From positions 165,173-229,172 of the forward strand of contig JBARXY010000028.1 in NCBI GenBank assembly GCA_049647585.1: a DNA stretch of 64,000 nucleotides, read 5' to 3'. Position 1 is the stretch's first letter; each line of letters starts with the position of its first letter. The DNA comes from JAGQSZ01 sp049647585 (GTDB lineage: Bacteria; Actinomycetota; Acidimicrobiia; Acidimicrobiales; Microtrichaceae). The notes beneath the pieces were generated by a model, which saw nothing but the letters and a program-made list of their open reading frames with translations, ran no database searches and was not told the origin of the DNA. A program made the translations under genes and the position numbers. This document shows positions 8,736 through 17,130 of this stretch, in pieces.

Positions 8736-9344
8736 GTGGTTGCTGCCGTGACAGCCCTTGATCGTCGACCCGTTCTCGCCGATCGGCTTGCTTTTCTGCA
8801 GGCCCGAACGGCAGCGCTCGTCGTGGGTGGGGCCCTTCTGACCGCAGTAGCCTCCCAAGTGCGCATCCCGCTGGGCTTCACCCCCGTGCCGGTTAACGGA
8901 CTGACCTTCGCAGCTCTGCTCGTCGGCGGAGCGCTCGGCGCTCGGCGGGGGGCGGCGGCGATCGGCCTGTTCTGGGTGTTCGGCGCCTTGGGACTTCCGT
9001 TCTTTCAGGCCGGTAGCTCGGGGTGGACCTACGCGACGGGCGCAACCGGCGGTTACCTCATCGGTTCAGTGCTGGCGGCCGCCGCGGTCGGTTCGCTGGC
9101 TGAGCGAGGGGCCGACCGTCGGGTTATAACTTCGGTGCTGGGGATGATCGTTGCGAACGTCCTGCTGATCTGGGTCCCTGGCACGCTATGGCTTTCGCAC
9201 GTTGTCGGCGTTCCGGTTCTCGGCGCTACTGACAGCGGATGGTCGATGGGGATCGAACCGTTCATCGCCGGTGACATGGCCAAGATGGCGTTCGCCGGTC
9301 TCCTGCTGCCCCTGTCGTGGCGGCTTCTGGGCGAAGGCGACTGA
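8736..9344 (+). CDS. bioY: Biotin transporter substrate-binding (S) component
   Basis: The 202-residue polytopic protein matches BioY: an early SQVRIPLGFTPVPVNGLTFAALLVGGALGARRGA region (substrate-facing motif and helix) and a GLPFFQAGSSGWTYATGATGGYLIGSVLAA motif, with five to six hydrophobic helices and IEPFIAGDMAKMAFAGLLLP at the end. BioY binds biotin in the membrane and works alone or with energy-coupling-factor subunits, which are not in this window. The GTG at 8736 is chosen because of the GGAGG site 7 bases upstream. Biotin uptake is relevant locally, since the acyl-CoA carboxylase alpha subunit at 18569-20335 is biotin dependent. Confidence 0.93.
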   Translation: MVAAVTALDRRPVLADRLAFLQARTAALVVGGALLTAVASQVRIPLGFTPVPVNGLTFAALLVGGALGARRGAAAIGLFWVFGALGLPFFQAGSSGWTYATGATGGYLIGSVLAAAAVGSLAERGADRRVITSVLGMIVANVLLIWVPGTLWLSHVVGVPVLGATDSGWSMGIEPFIAGDMAKMAFAGLLLPLSWRLLGEGD

Positions 9345-9460
9345 AACTGTTTCTGGCAGTGGCCGACAGCGTCACTCTGGCGTACGTCATGGTGCTTGGA
9401 CGCGCGGTCACTCTGCCCGGAGCGCCGAGCCCCCACGACGTGGCAGGGCACAGCAGCGGG

Positions 9461-10129
9461 TTAGCCCTCGGGGACTTGGTAGCCGCAGGCCAGAAGTGAG
9501 ACGGTGCTCGTGACCACCTGTGCGATGTCGGTCGAGCCGTTAGGGTTGAACCAGCGGTGGATGGAGTTGCACATACCCAGGATGGAATTGACCACCACGC
9601 TGGGCGGCAGATCACGCAACGTGCCGTCCTCGACTCCGTCGACGTACACCCCACGGAGGATGGTGGCGTAGTTCCGGCCCCAGGCCTGAACGGTGTGCTT
9701 GGCCTCGGGCGACAGGCTGCCGCTCTGGACATCGAAGACGGCGTTCACCTCGAGGTTGGCGAGGAACGTGCGGAGGTGCTCCGTGACGAGCTGCTCGAAG
9801 CGCTGCCCCCCGCTGCCCGGGCCTGCCGCCAGCTCCTGTGCACGCGCAGTTGCAGGCACGACGATCTCCTCGTAGATCTCGAGAAGCAGTTGTTCCTTGT
9901 TCTTCGCGTAGTAGTAGATGGCCGCCTTCGTGAACCCCATCTCGTCAGCGAGGTCCTGCAGCGTTGTGGATGCGTATCCACGCTCATAGAAGAGTCGCGT
10001 TGCAACTTCAAGCAATTCTCGGCGACGCTCCGACCCCCGTCCCCGGCCGTTCGCGGCCCGCTTCGCTCGGCGCAGCGCCGGGTTGCTCGGATCGCCATCG
10101 TCGTGCACAGCCATCTGGATGTGAGGCAT
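9461..10129 (-). CDS. TetR-family regulator A of the catabolic island
   Basis: The 222-residue protein has an N-terminal basic arm, a TetR helix-turn-helix (about 40-85; STTLQDLADEMGFTKAAIYYYAKNKEQLL) and a C-terminal ligand domain with VNSILGMCNSIHRWFNP, the pattern of KstR2/FadR-like regulators of CoA-ester catabolism. It is a close paralogue of the regulator at 17905-18576 (shared TTLQD-ADEMGFTK-YYYAKNKE and GMCN-HRWFNP). It is transcribed divergently from the FAD-enzyme operon, whose promoter carries the CAACCAACCGTTTG operator at 10279, so it is the best candidate for that operator family. An alternative ATG lies 15 bases inside. Confidence 0.9.
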   Translation of the reverse strand: MPHIQMAVHDDGDPSNPALRRAKRAANGRGRGSERRRELLEVATRLFYERGYASTTLQDLADEMGFTKAAIYYYAKNKEQLLLEIYEEIVVPATARAQELAAGPGSGGQRFEQLVTEHLRTFLANLEVNAVFDVQSGSLSPEAKHTVQAWGRNYATILRGVYVDGVEDGTLRDLPPSVVVNSILGMCNSIHRWFNPNGSTDIAQVVTSTVSLLACGYQVPEG

Positions 10130-10278
10130 CAGCCGCTGCTCTCTCCCGCTTAGCGTCGCCGAACTGCGACAGGGACACGGTCTTACTGTCCAGGCTCATG
10201 TGACCACAACCATTCCCCTTTACTCCAGTCCGGGGTGTGTGCCCACCTTGGCTTGGTCCGCGTGTACAGTCTCGCTAC

Positions 10279-10292
10279 CAACCAACCGTTTG
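10279..10292. promoter_or_regulatory. Group I operator, copy 1 (CAACCAACCGTTTG)
   Basis: This 14-bp semi-palindrome (consensus CAACC-R-R-CCGTTTG, inner palindrome CAAnCGGCCGnTTG in copy 3) lies 17 bases before the GTG of the FAD oxidoreductase. It recurs exactly in pattern at 31999 and 33000, each time just upstream of island genes. I infer binding by TetR regulator A, encoded divergently. Confidence 0.6.
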
Positions 10293-10309
10293 ATCGAAAG
10301 GCGAATCTC

Positions 10310-11683
10310 GTGAGCTATGACGTGATCGTGGTAGGGGCAGGGACTGCTGGGCTGGTGACGGCCTCGCTACTGGCCCATCAGGGCAAGAAGGTCGCAGTGC
10401 TCGAGCGCCAGAAGTACCTCGGAGGCCGGGCTATGGAGCATCGATACCGCGGTCACCAGATCGGCATGGGCTCACACCTCGTCGAAGACCCGGGCGACAG
10501 TCTCACCAGAGTGTGTGACCTCATCGGCGTTCCACTCCAGCACAGCGAGCGAAGCGACTCGATGCCGTTCTGGGACGGCGATCGGTGGATACCGATCCAA
10601 GAGAAGTACACCGGTGAGGCCAAGCTCGGGCTTAAGCGATGCATTGAAGCATTGACGTCGATGTCCTACGAGGAGATCGACCTGCTCGACCACATGCCCA
10701 TGCGGGAATGGATGGCCAAGTACACCGATGAAGAGGGCGCATACCTCGTCTGGGAAGCCATCTCGATTCTCGAACAAATCACCGACAAGTGGTACGACCA
10801 TTCGGCATCCGAGAACCTCTACGTGCGCAAGATGCACTACGAGATGCGCCGGACGGCCGGATATTCGTTCTGGCCGATGGGTGGCTGGGAGCGGCTCTGG
10901 AAGGACATGGCCGCCAAGATCGAAGAGATGGGCGGCGAGATCCACACCTCCACCACGGTCGACAAGGTGCTGGTCGAGGACGGGTGCATCAAGGGCGTGC
11001 GCCTACGCGGTCCCCGTGGCAGCGGACAGTCCGGCGGCGAGGTGATCGAGGCCGACCAAGTCGTGATCAACGCTCCAGTCTGGAACATCCCGGCGCTGTT
11101 TGATGAGGGAGTTCTGCCCTTCAACCTCCTCCAGCGCATCAAGCTGCTCGCCGACAACCGCAACAAGGCCTGTTGGATCGGATACTGGATCGCCGCAAAG
11201 GAGCCGGTCATCGCCATGTCCGAGCGGGAGATGGCCTCGTTCCAGTCGACGCCCCGGACGGGTCTCGGCGGCTTCACGCTGAACTTCACCGGCTACGACC
11301 CCGACGTGTCGCCCTCCGGGGAGTACCTGACCTGCGTCGGGGCAGCATTCGACGCTACGCAGCATTACGGCGACAAGGACTGGATCGACCGGAAGTTCGA
11401 GGAGTTCTGGCTTGACATCGAGGACATGATGCCAGCGGCGAAGGGTGCGATCTGGACGAAGAAGCATCTCGTCACCACCTACGGAGTGGTGAACAAGCCG
11501 GGTCTGGTAGGGGCGGTTCGACCGGATGCCGAGGTTCGCGAGATTGACGGTCTCTACCTCACCGGGGACACCACTCGCAGCCGTGGCATAGGCATTGACA
11601 AAGCGGCGCGTTCCGCCATCACGACCACCGAGGCCGTTCTCGGGGAGCGCCTGCCAGCGTTCGCCACGACCATTCACTACTGA
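10310..11683 (+). CDS. FAD-dependent oxidoreductase, phytoene-desaturase-like
   Basis: The 457-residue protein starts with a Rossmann dinucleotide site (YDVIVVGAGTAGLVTASLL, then VAVLERQKYLGGRA), the hallmark of amine-oxidase/phytoene-desaturase flavoproteins. A C-terminal FAD-contact segment reads GLYLTGDTTRSRGIGIDKAARSA. The middle domain is substrate-specific and unrecognised. GTG at 10310 is the start because the GAG fold begins directly after it and AAGG precedes it; the frame continues to 10235 without support. It leads an operon with a SnoaL-like gene (9-bp gap) and an SDR. Likely role: dehydrogenation or isomerisation of a hydrophobic cyclic or polyene-like substrate. Sequence alone does not define it. 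Confidence 0.85.
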   Translation: MSYDVIVVGAGTAGLVTASLLAHQGKKVAVLERQKYLGGRAMEHRYRGHQIGMGSHLVEDPGDSLTRVCDLIGVPLQHSERSDSMPFWDGDRWIPIQEKYTGEAKLGLKRCIEALTSMSYEEIDLLDHMPMREWMAKYTDEEGAYLVWEAISILEQITDKWYDHSASENLYVRKMHYEMRRTAGYSFWPMGGWERLWKDMAAKIEEMGGEIHTSTTVDKVLVEDGCIKGVRLRGPRGSGQSGGEVIEADQVVINAPVWNIPALFDEGVLPFNLLQRIKLLADNRNKACWIGYWIAAKEPVIAMSEREMASFQSTPRTGLGGFTLNFTGYDPDVSPSGEYLTCVGAAFDATQHYGDKDWIDRKFEEFWLDIEDMMPAAKGAIWTKKHLVTTYGVVNKPGLVGAVRPDAEVREIDGLYLTGDTTRSRGIGIDKAARSAITTTEAVLGERLPAFATTIHY

Positions 11684-11692
11684 AAGCGAACT

Positions 11693-12106
11693 ATGACGAT
11701 CCAACCGGAGCAAGTCCTCTCCTTCATAGAACTCGACCAGATCGCGTCGCTTTATGGGACGCTCATCGATCACCAGGACTGGGGTCGGTTGGGCGAGGTC
11801 CTTTCAGATGACATCGTTTTCGATTTAACCGGCATCGGCAGGGGAGTCCTCGAGGGGCTACCCGAGGTCCAGCGCTATATGGAGCAGGATGCCATCCATC
11901 CGGCAGCACACCTCGTGGCCAACGTTGTTGTCCAGGAACTCGATGACAACAGCGGCAGGATGTCCTGCCGGTTGCTTGCCGTACAGGGCGACGGCTCGGT
12001 GGTGGCCGGCGAGTATCAGGATGAGGTTCGCCGCACCGCTGCTGGATGGCGGTTCTCGCGGCGCGCCTTCACCTACACCCGCCGATCCCGCACCGGGGCA
12101 AACTGA
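11693..12106 (+). CDS. SnoaL-like (NTF2-fold) protein
   Basis: A 137-residue protein with the cone-shaped NTF2 fold pattern: FIELDQIASLYGTLIDHQDWGRLGEVLSDDIVFDLTG, a HPAAHLVANVVVQEL strand and a terminal DEVRRTAAGWRFSRRAF strand. SnoaL-like proteins bind or cyclise/hydroxylate small hydrophobic molecules, including steroid isomerases, but no catalytic pair can be assigned. It sits between the FAD oxidoreductase and an SDR; its TGA overlaps the SDR ATG by one base. It is one of five NTF2-fold genes in the island and resembles the 24697-25113 protein in length and arrangement. Confidence 0.8.
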   Translation: MTIQPEQVLSFIELDQIASLYGTLIDHQDWGRLGEVLSDDIVFDLTGIGRGVLEGLPEVQRYMEQDAIHPAAHLVANVVVQELDDNSGRMSCRLLAVQGDGSVVAGEYQDEVRRTAAGWRFSRRAFTYTRRSRTGAN

Positions 12107-12888
12107 TGTCAGCGCTCGAAGGCCGCGTTGCGCTCGTCACCGGTGCAGGCCGCGGGGTGGGACGCGGTATCGCCCGAAAGCTCGCCCTGGAGGGGGCTGT
12201 GGTCGCGGTCAACTACCGCCGCGATGAAGAGTCTGCCCAGGCGACAGTCAGTGAGATCCGCTCCGCGGGCGGAACTGCGGCGGCATATCAGGCGTCCATA
12301 GATCGTTGGGACGACTGCGAACGGATGGTCCGTCAGGTCCTTGATGAACACGGCAAAGTCGACATCCTCGTCAACAACGGGGGCATCGCCTCAAGTGGGG
12401 CCACAGTCGTCGACACTGATCCGGAAGAGGTCAGCCGGCTGTTCAATACTCACGCGCTGGGGCCGTTCATGTTGAGCAAGCTGCTCATGCCGCAGATGCG
12501 CTTGCTGGAGCGCAGCGACATCATCATGATTTCGAGTTCGACAACCGCCACCGCCCCGCCGATGAGTGCGCCATACACGATGGCGAAGTCGGCGATGGAG
12601 ACACTGGCGCGAACACTGACGATCGAAGAGCGCGAGCACGGCATCCGTGTCAACACCATCGCTCCTGGACTGGTGGCTACAGACATGGGCGATCGGCTCG
12701 CGAAGGCGATTACCGGTGGTGAGGCGGATGGGGCGGACGCCTTCGGCGCGGGGTCACCGTTCGGTCGGGTGTGTAGGCCCGAGGACGTGGCAGCCGTGGT
12801 CGCCTTCCTCGTCTCTGAGGGGGGATTTTACATAACCGGAGCCCGTGTCGTTGTGGACGGTGGCTCCGACCCAATTTTCGGTCGCTAG
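12106..12888 (+). CDS. Short-chain dehydrogenase/reductase (SDR)
   Basis: Classical SDR of 260 residues: TGAGRGVGRGIA cofactor-binding loop, DILVNNGGIAS, a catalytic Ser in MISSSTTAT, YTMAKSA (Tyr-x3-Lys), and a VNTIAPGLVATDMG segment with a C-terminal ITGARVVVDGG. The basic residues after strand 2 (NYRRDEES) suggest NADP(H) preference. It resembles FabG-type 3-oxoacyl reductases and ring-hydroxyl dehydrogenases. It is the third gene of the FAD-enzyme operon and probably oxidises or reduces a hydroxyl/keto group on the island's substrate. A longer upstream frame exists, but ATG 12106 fits the fold. Confidence 0.92.
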   Translation: MSALEGRVALVTGAGRGVGRGIARKLALEGAVVAVNYRRDEESAQATVSEIRSAGGTAAAYQASIDRWDDCERMVRQVLDEHGKVDILVNNGGIASSGATVVDTDPEEVSRLFNTHALGPFMLSKLLMPQMRLLERSDIIMISSSTTATAPPMSAPYTMAKSAMETLARTLTIEEREHGIRVNTIAPGLVATDMGDRLAKAITGGEADGADAFGAGSPFGRVCRPEDVAAVVAFLVSEGGFYITGARVVVDGGSDPIFGR

Positions 12889-12917
12889 CCCTTGACACCG
12901 CGTAGGTTGACCTGTTT

Positions 12918-12935
12918 ACTTTACGATTAGTAAGT
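12918..12935. promoter_or_regulatory. Group II operator, copy 1
   Basis: On the minus strand this reads ACTTACTAATCGTAAAGT, matching A(C/T)TTACTA-N6-AAGT shared with 20374-20391 and 25964-25981. It lies 20 bases before the ATG of the substrate-binding protein gene and overlaps where its promoter must be. A TTGACC hexamer is present at 12907. I infer repression of the transporter operon by a TetR regulator, most likely regulator B (17905-18576) encoded at the end of this operon. Confidence 0.6.
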
Positions 12936-12955
12936 GACGACTTAGGGGGATAAAT

Positions 12956-14197
12956 ATGCAAAATCGACACCGCAAAATCGCAGCTCTCGGAATGTTTGTC
13001 GTGGTGGCGCTACTCAGCGCCTGCGGCAGCAGCGGGAGTGATTCGTCCGATCCGCTCGGGGGAAGTGGTGACGGTTCAGCGGGTACTGGCGGTAGCTCCG
13101 CGAGTGGTCCGATTCAGGTCGGCTACATCGGCGACTTCACCGGTCCGAACACCGGCTCCGAGGTGCCATACGTCAATGGCATCCGCGCCGGTATCGAGTG
13201 GGTGAATAACAACGGTGGTGTGAACGACCGCAAGATCGAACTGAAGGTCGAGGACTCGAAGTTCGATGTCGCCACCGGCACCGCTGCGTTCCAGCGCCTC
13301 GCGCCGAATGACGACATGGTCGCAATGATGGGTCTGAACGGCTCTTCGGTCATCGCCGCGCTGGCGCCCGAGGTCGACAAGCTCGGAATACCCGTCGTGG
13401 GGCCTGCGGCAACGACCGAGGAAGGCCTGGCTTCGGAGAACTTCTACAACCTACAAGCTTCGCTCGAGGACCAAGGCACAGCGTTGGTCAAGTACCTGAT
13501 GGAGCAGCAGCCGGGTGCGAAGGTCGGCACGGCTGTGATCAACGTGGCCTCCGGAACCGAGTGGGAGTCAGTCATCAAGGCTGCCGTCCCCGCGAACGGT
13601 GGAACCACCGTCGGCTTCGAGAAGCTCGAACCGGGTGCGGTCGAGGCCAGTTCACAGGCAAGCGCGCTGAAGAACTCCGACGTGGTCACCGTGCACAGCA
13701 ATGTGCCCCTCGCCGTCGTGCTCGTGAAGGCGCTGCACGCCCAGGGCACTGATGTGCCTGTGTATGCCAGCTACGGATCAATGGGCGAGACGCTCTGGCA
13801 GGGCGTCGGCGACGTCGATACCAACAAGATCTTCGGCGTCAACGGCTGGGCGATGTACTACGCCGACGTCGAAGGCGCCGATGATCTGAGCGACGCGATC
13901 GAACTGGCCGGCCTGAGCAAAGAGGACCTCGGATCGACTGCTGGCTTCACGCAGGGCTACGTCGCAGCCAGGATCCTCGCTGAAGCGATGACCGACGCTG
14001 GAGACGACCTCACTCGTGAGTCCCTGCACAAGGCCCTCCGTCGGACGGAAGGCTTCGACACCTATGGGTTCGCCGGCCCGGTCAACTGGTCCGGAGGCGC
14101 CCCGCACAAGGGCGTAGAGCAGGTCCGCATCTTTGGCTGGGACGAGGCAAAGGGCCAGATCGTTCCCGAGACGGACTTCATCAGTGCCGAGGACTGA
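12956..14197 (+). CDS. ABC transporter substrate-binding lipoprotein, branched-chain amino acid type
   Basis: A 413-residue exported lipoprotein. A short signal peptide ends in LLSACGSS (lipobox, lipidated Cys), followed by a Ser/Gly linker. The mature part is a Leu/Ile/Val-binding-protein fold (Peripla_BP_6): IQVGYIGDFTGPNTGSEVPYVNGIRAGIEWVNNNGG, KLGIPVVGPAATTEEG, NVASGTEWESVIKAAVPANGG and VPVYASYG. Such binders also take aromatic acids, amides and bile-acid-like ligands. It is the first gene of a complete ABC importer and is separated from the permease by 238 bases of hairpins, which would let it be made in excess. Group II operator upstream. Confidence 0.92.
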   Translation: MQNRHRKIAALGMFVVVALLSACGSSGSDSSDPLGGSGDGSAGTGGSSASGPIQVGYIGDFTGPNTGSEVPYVNGIRAGIEWVNNNGGVNDRKIELKVEDSKFDVATGTAAFQRLAPNDDMVAMMGLNGSSVIAALAPEVDKLGIPVVGPAATTEEGLASENFYNLQASLEDQGTALVKYLMEQQPGAKVGTAVINVASGTEWESVIKAAVPANGGTTVGFEKLEPGAVEASSQASALKNSDVVTVHSNVPLAVVLVKALHAQGTDVPVYASYGSMGETLWQGVGDVDTNKIFGVNGWAMYYADVEGADDLSDAIELAGLSKEDLGSTAGFTQGYVAARILAEAMTDAGDDLTRESLHKALRRTEGFDTYGFAGPVNWSGGAPHKGVEQVRIFGWDEAKGQIVPETDFISAED

Positions 14198-14217
14198 CCC
14201 CCAAGTCCTCCACCTCT

Positions 14218-14337
14218 GGAGCAGCGCTCCGGAGTAGGCGCCCCCGGTGGCGCTCCAGCGGTGACACGGTCGAGACCCACTCGAACGTCGTCCCCGATGC
14301 TGGAGCGCCACCTCCCAGGGGCTCCAATTGTTGGAGC
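14218..14337 (+). terminator. Hairpin cluster between binding-protein and permease genes (attenuator-like)
   Basis: Three nested or serial inverted repeats fill the gap. GGAGC-AGC-GCTCC is at 14218-14230. A perfect 14-bp pair GGTGGCGCTCCAGC (14246-14259) / GCTGGAGCGCCACC (14299-14312) has a 39-base loop. GCTCCAA-TTG-TTGGAGC is at 14321-14337. All share a GGAGCGC core and can refold with each other. No T-run follows, so partial termination or mRNA stabilisation of the upstream gene is more likely than full termination. Confidence 0.6.
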
Positions 14338-14435
14338 GCTCGAAGCGCTCTGACTCAACCCTGGTGTCGGCTCTGCGAACGAGCACGACCGCTTGACGTA
14401 AGACAGCATCCACTCCCTTTGACGCTGAGGTTCCC

Positions 14436-15308
14436 TTGACCGAGTTCCTGAACGCAGTCGTGAACGGCATCGGCCTTGGCTCGGTGTACGGCCTTGTCGC
14501 CGTCGGACTCGTTCTTCTCTTCAAAAGTACGGGCCTGCTCAACTTCGCCCACGGCATGCTCATGACCACTGGCGCCCTGATGGCGGCGGCGATGGTGAGC
14601 GGCGGCCGAAGCTTCTGGGCTGCCGCTGCCATCGCAATCGCAGTCACCGCTCTGCTCGGCGGTCTAATCCACCTGACGGTCATCCGTCCGCTCGCCACTC
14701 GCGGGCTCTTCGCCGGTGTCATGGTCACGATCGGCCTATCTGAGGTAATGCACGGCGTCCTCAGCATTCACTACGGCCCGGGGCAACGTCTGCTCCCCCC
14801 ACCTATCAAGGTCAGCCAGGTCGAGATCTTCGGCGGTGCAAGGATCTCGACGACCCTCCTGCTGTGCCTCGCTGTGGTTCTCACCGCGGTCGGTCTGCTT
14901 GGTCTGCTCTTCCGCTACACGCTGCTCGGCGTGCAACTTCGTGGAGCATCACAGAGTCCGCAGCTGGCGGCCGGGTTTGGAGCCAATCTCGCGCTGATCT
15001 TCACTATCGCATGGGTAATCTCGGCCGGTCTCGGTGCGACCGCCGGCATCCTGCTCGGCACGCTCTCAGTGATCGAGTTGACGCTCGGCGACTTCGCCCT
15101 GCGAGCGTTCACGGCCTTGATCGTTGGCGGAGCTGACAGCATTCCCGGGGCCCTGGTTGGCGGGATAGTTGTCGGGCTCGTCGAGTTGCTTTCGGGGACC
15201 TACCTCGGGAGCGAATACCGCCTGGTCGCGACGATGGGACTCTTGCTCGCCTTTCTCGTCATACGACCTACCGGGCTCTTCGGCTCTGGGAGGCTGCGCC
15301 GCGTATGA
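14436..15308 (+). CDS. Branched-chain-type ABC transporter permease (LivH-like)
   Basis: A 290-residue integral membrane protein with the LivH pattern: FLNAVVNGIGLGSVYGLVAVGLVLLFKSTGLLNFAHGMLM at the N-terminus and the cytoplasmic coupling region GVQLRGASQSPQLAAGFGAN, then ALIVGGADSIPGALVGGIVVGLVELL. About eight membrane helices are evident. The start is an unusual TTG at 14436, preceded by GCTGAGG; the family N-terminus begins right there. It pairs with the LivM-like permease, whose ATG overlaps its stop (ATGA at 15305-15308). The substrate is set by the binding protein and is unknown. Confidence 0.92.
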   Translation: MTEFLNAVVNGIGLGSVYGLVAVGLVLLFKSTGLLNFAHGMLMTTGALMAAAMVSGGRSFWAAAAIAIAVTALLGGLIHLTVIRPLATRGLFAGVMVTIGLSEVMHGVLSIHYGPGQRLLPPPIKVSQVEIFGGARISTTLLLCLAVVLTAVGLLGLLFRYTLLGVQLRGASQSPQLAAGFGANLALIFTIAWVISAGLGATAGILLGTLSVIELTLGDFALRAFTALIVGGADSIPGALVGGIVVGLVELLSGTYLGSEYRLVATMGLLLAFLVIRPTGLFGSGRLRRV

Positions 15309-16372
15309 GCACCACCGTGACCCCCATCGCCGTGCCTGAGGTGAGTTCGACCCGGATGCCAATCCGGCCGATTAATATCGGCCTCATCGTCGTGGGCTTG
15401 CTGCTTGCTCTCGTCCTGCCCCACGTCGTCGACACGTACTGGCTTTTCCTCGCCAGGACACTCGGGATCAACTTCATCGCGGCCGCTGCCCTCAACGTCC
15501 TTCAGGGCAACGCAGGCCAATTCTCCCTAGGGAACGCAGCATTTCTCGCGGTCGGTAGCTATTCGGGAGCCTTCTTCTGGGTCCAACTCGGCCTTCCGTT
15601 GCCGGTTGCGTTCGTCGGCGTTGCGCTGGCGGGTGCCCTCGTCGGGCTCGTCGTCGGGCTTCCCGCGCTTCGACTCCACGGGATCTACCTACTGATGTCG
15701 TCGCTAGCCGCACACTTCATCGTGGTGTTCGTCGCCAGTCGGTACCAGGTCGCCAACTTCGGCGTCGCCGGCGTACCGTACAAGACGCCCGGGCTCGGCC
15801 CCCTCAGCCAGGGTGGCTCCATCGACGTCTACTACCTGATCCTCATTGTGGCAGTGCTCGTAGCGCTGCTGTTGTGGAACCTGCTGCGCAGCGCGTATGG
15901 CCGAGCGCTGGTCGGTGTGCGCGACCGGGACGTTGCCGCGGCGGCCTGCGGCATAGCGGTCGGGCGAACCAAGCTCGTGGTCTGGTCGCTGACATCGTCC
16001 ATCGTTGCGGTCGCAGGACTCTTGCAGGCGATGTCGCTGGGTACGGCCTCGATCGAGTTCTACACTCTCGGTCTGGCAATCACGTTCGTAGCCATGACGC
16101 TGATCGGCGGACACGGTTCGCTCCTCGGCTCATTCGTCGGCGCCGTCTTCGTGACTGGCATTCCGGAGGTCATAGCAACCATCGCAAAGCGTGTAGGCGC
16201 CGGTCCATTCGATGACAGCATCTGGGCACACCCCTTCGAACTGCAGCGCATCGCGTACGGAGCGGCGATCGTACTGTTCATCCTGCTCGAGCCGGACGGC
16301 CTTGTCGGGCTCGGCAGGAGATTCGTGCGCTGGCTTTCCGGACGACGATCTTCGCCAGAGGAGACAGGATGA
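15305..16372 (+). CDS. Branched-chain-type ABC transporter permease (LivM-like)
   Basis: A 355-residue permease with LivM features: INFIAAAALNVLQGNAGQFSLGNAAFLAVGSYSGA, a LPALRLHGIYLLMSSLAAHFIVVF segment and the cytoplasmic loop YGRALVGVRDRDVAAAACGIAVGRTKLVVW. It has 9-10 hydrophobic helices, then LIGGHGSLLGSFVGAVFVTGIPEV and a basic C-terminus. It overlaps livH-like at its start and the ATPase gene at its end (ATGA at 16369-16372), so all four downstream genes are strictly coupled. Confidence 0.92.
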   Translation: MSTTVTPIAVPEVSSTRMPIRPINIGLIVVGLLLALVLPHVVDTYWLFLARTLGINFIAAAALNVLQGNAGQFSLGNAAFLAVGSYSGAFFWVQLGLPLPVAFVGVALAGALVGLVVGLPALRLHGIYLLMSSLAAHFIVVFVASRYQVANFGVAGVPYKTPGLGPLSQGGSIDVYYLILIVAVLVALLLWNLLRSAYGRALVGVRDRDVAAAACGIAVGRTKLVVWSLTSSIVAVAGLLQAMSLGTASIEFYTLGLAITFVAMTLIGGHGSLLGSFVGAVFVTGIPEVIATIAKRVGAGPFDDSIWAHPFELQRIAYGAAIVLFILLEPDGLVGLGRRFVRWLSGRRSSPEETG

Positions 16373-17130
16373 GCTTGCTAGAGGTCGAAGGGGTCAGCAT
16401 CTCCTACTCGTCCGGTGCCACGGCAGTTCGCGGAGTTTCACTCGAGGTGCCGGAAGGTGGACGGATCGCCGTGATCGGCCCCAACGGCGCAGGTAAGACC
16501 TCGCTGACACGCCTTCTCACCGGAGCACTTCGCCCGTACCGTGGACGGCTGACTGGGGGCTCGGTCCGGTTCGGCGGACAGGACCTCACGAAGATGTCGT
16601 CCGGTCAGCTCATCCGGGCGGGCATCTCCCATGTGCCCGAGGGGCGTGGGGTCATCCCCACTCTCACTGTCGAGGACAACGTCAGGATGGTCCTTGCAGC
16701 AATACCGCGGAGGCGACGTCCGACCCTCGATCAGGCGCTCGGCATCTATCCGGTGCTGATCGAACGCCGAAAGACGACCGCAGGTCTCCTGTCGGGGGGC
16801 CAGCAGCAGATGCTCGCAATTGCGCGAGCGCTGGCCACGAAGCCTCGACTGTTGATCGCGGACGAGCTGTCACTCGGCCTCGCCCCGATGACGGTCCGTG
16901 ACCTCGTCGACGACCTCCACCGTCGCAGCGTTGACGACGGAACCGCGGTCGTGCTGGTCGAGCAGAGCGCGTTGACCGCCCTCCGCTTCAGTCAATATAC
17001 GTACCTGCTCGATATGGGGCTGATCGTCCACCAGGAGGACAGCTCTACGCTCTTGGCGTCGGGTGCTGCCCACAAGTTCTTCGTCGGCGGCGGACACGAG
17101 GTCCAAAGGGAGGACTCCCATGACTCATAA
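16369..17130 (+). CDS. ABC transporter ATP-binding protein (LivF-like)
   Basis: A 253-residue ATPase with Walker A GPNGAGKTS, a Q-loop region, SHVPEGRGVIPTLTVEDN (the LivF-typical PEGR/F-TVxEN segment), signature LLSGGQQQMLAIARAL, Walker B RLLIADELSLGLAP and H-loop-equivalent VVLVEQS. The LivF-type VEQ ending replaces the canonical His switch with Gln, which is normal for this subfamily. It energises import with the LivG-like partner. Its final 11 bases overlap the next gene. The C-terminal tail (GGGHEVQREDSHDS) is created by that overlap. Confidence 0.93.
   Translation: MSLLEVEGVSISYSSGATAVRGVSLEVPEGGRIAVIGPNGAGKTSLTRLLTGALRPYRGRLTGGSVRFGGQDLTKMSSGQLIRAGISHVPEGRGVIPTLTVEDNVRMVLAAIPRRRRPTLDQALGIYPVLIERRKTTAGLLSGGQQQMLAIARALATKPRLLIADELSLGLAPMTVRDLVDDLHRRSVDDGTAVVLVEQSALTALRFSQYTYLLDMGLIVHQEDSSTLLASGAAHKFFVGGGHEVQREDSHDS

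Noticed and set aside
14200..14435. CRISPR-like repeat set
   Set aside because: The repeated GGAGCGC core is in inverted arrangement with irregular spacing and no spacer structure; hairpins explain it.
13778..14767. 329-residue minus-strand frame across the binding-protein/permease gap
   Set aside because: It spans two real plus-strand genes and the hairpin region and shows no domain, so it is a shadow frame.
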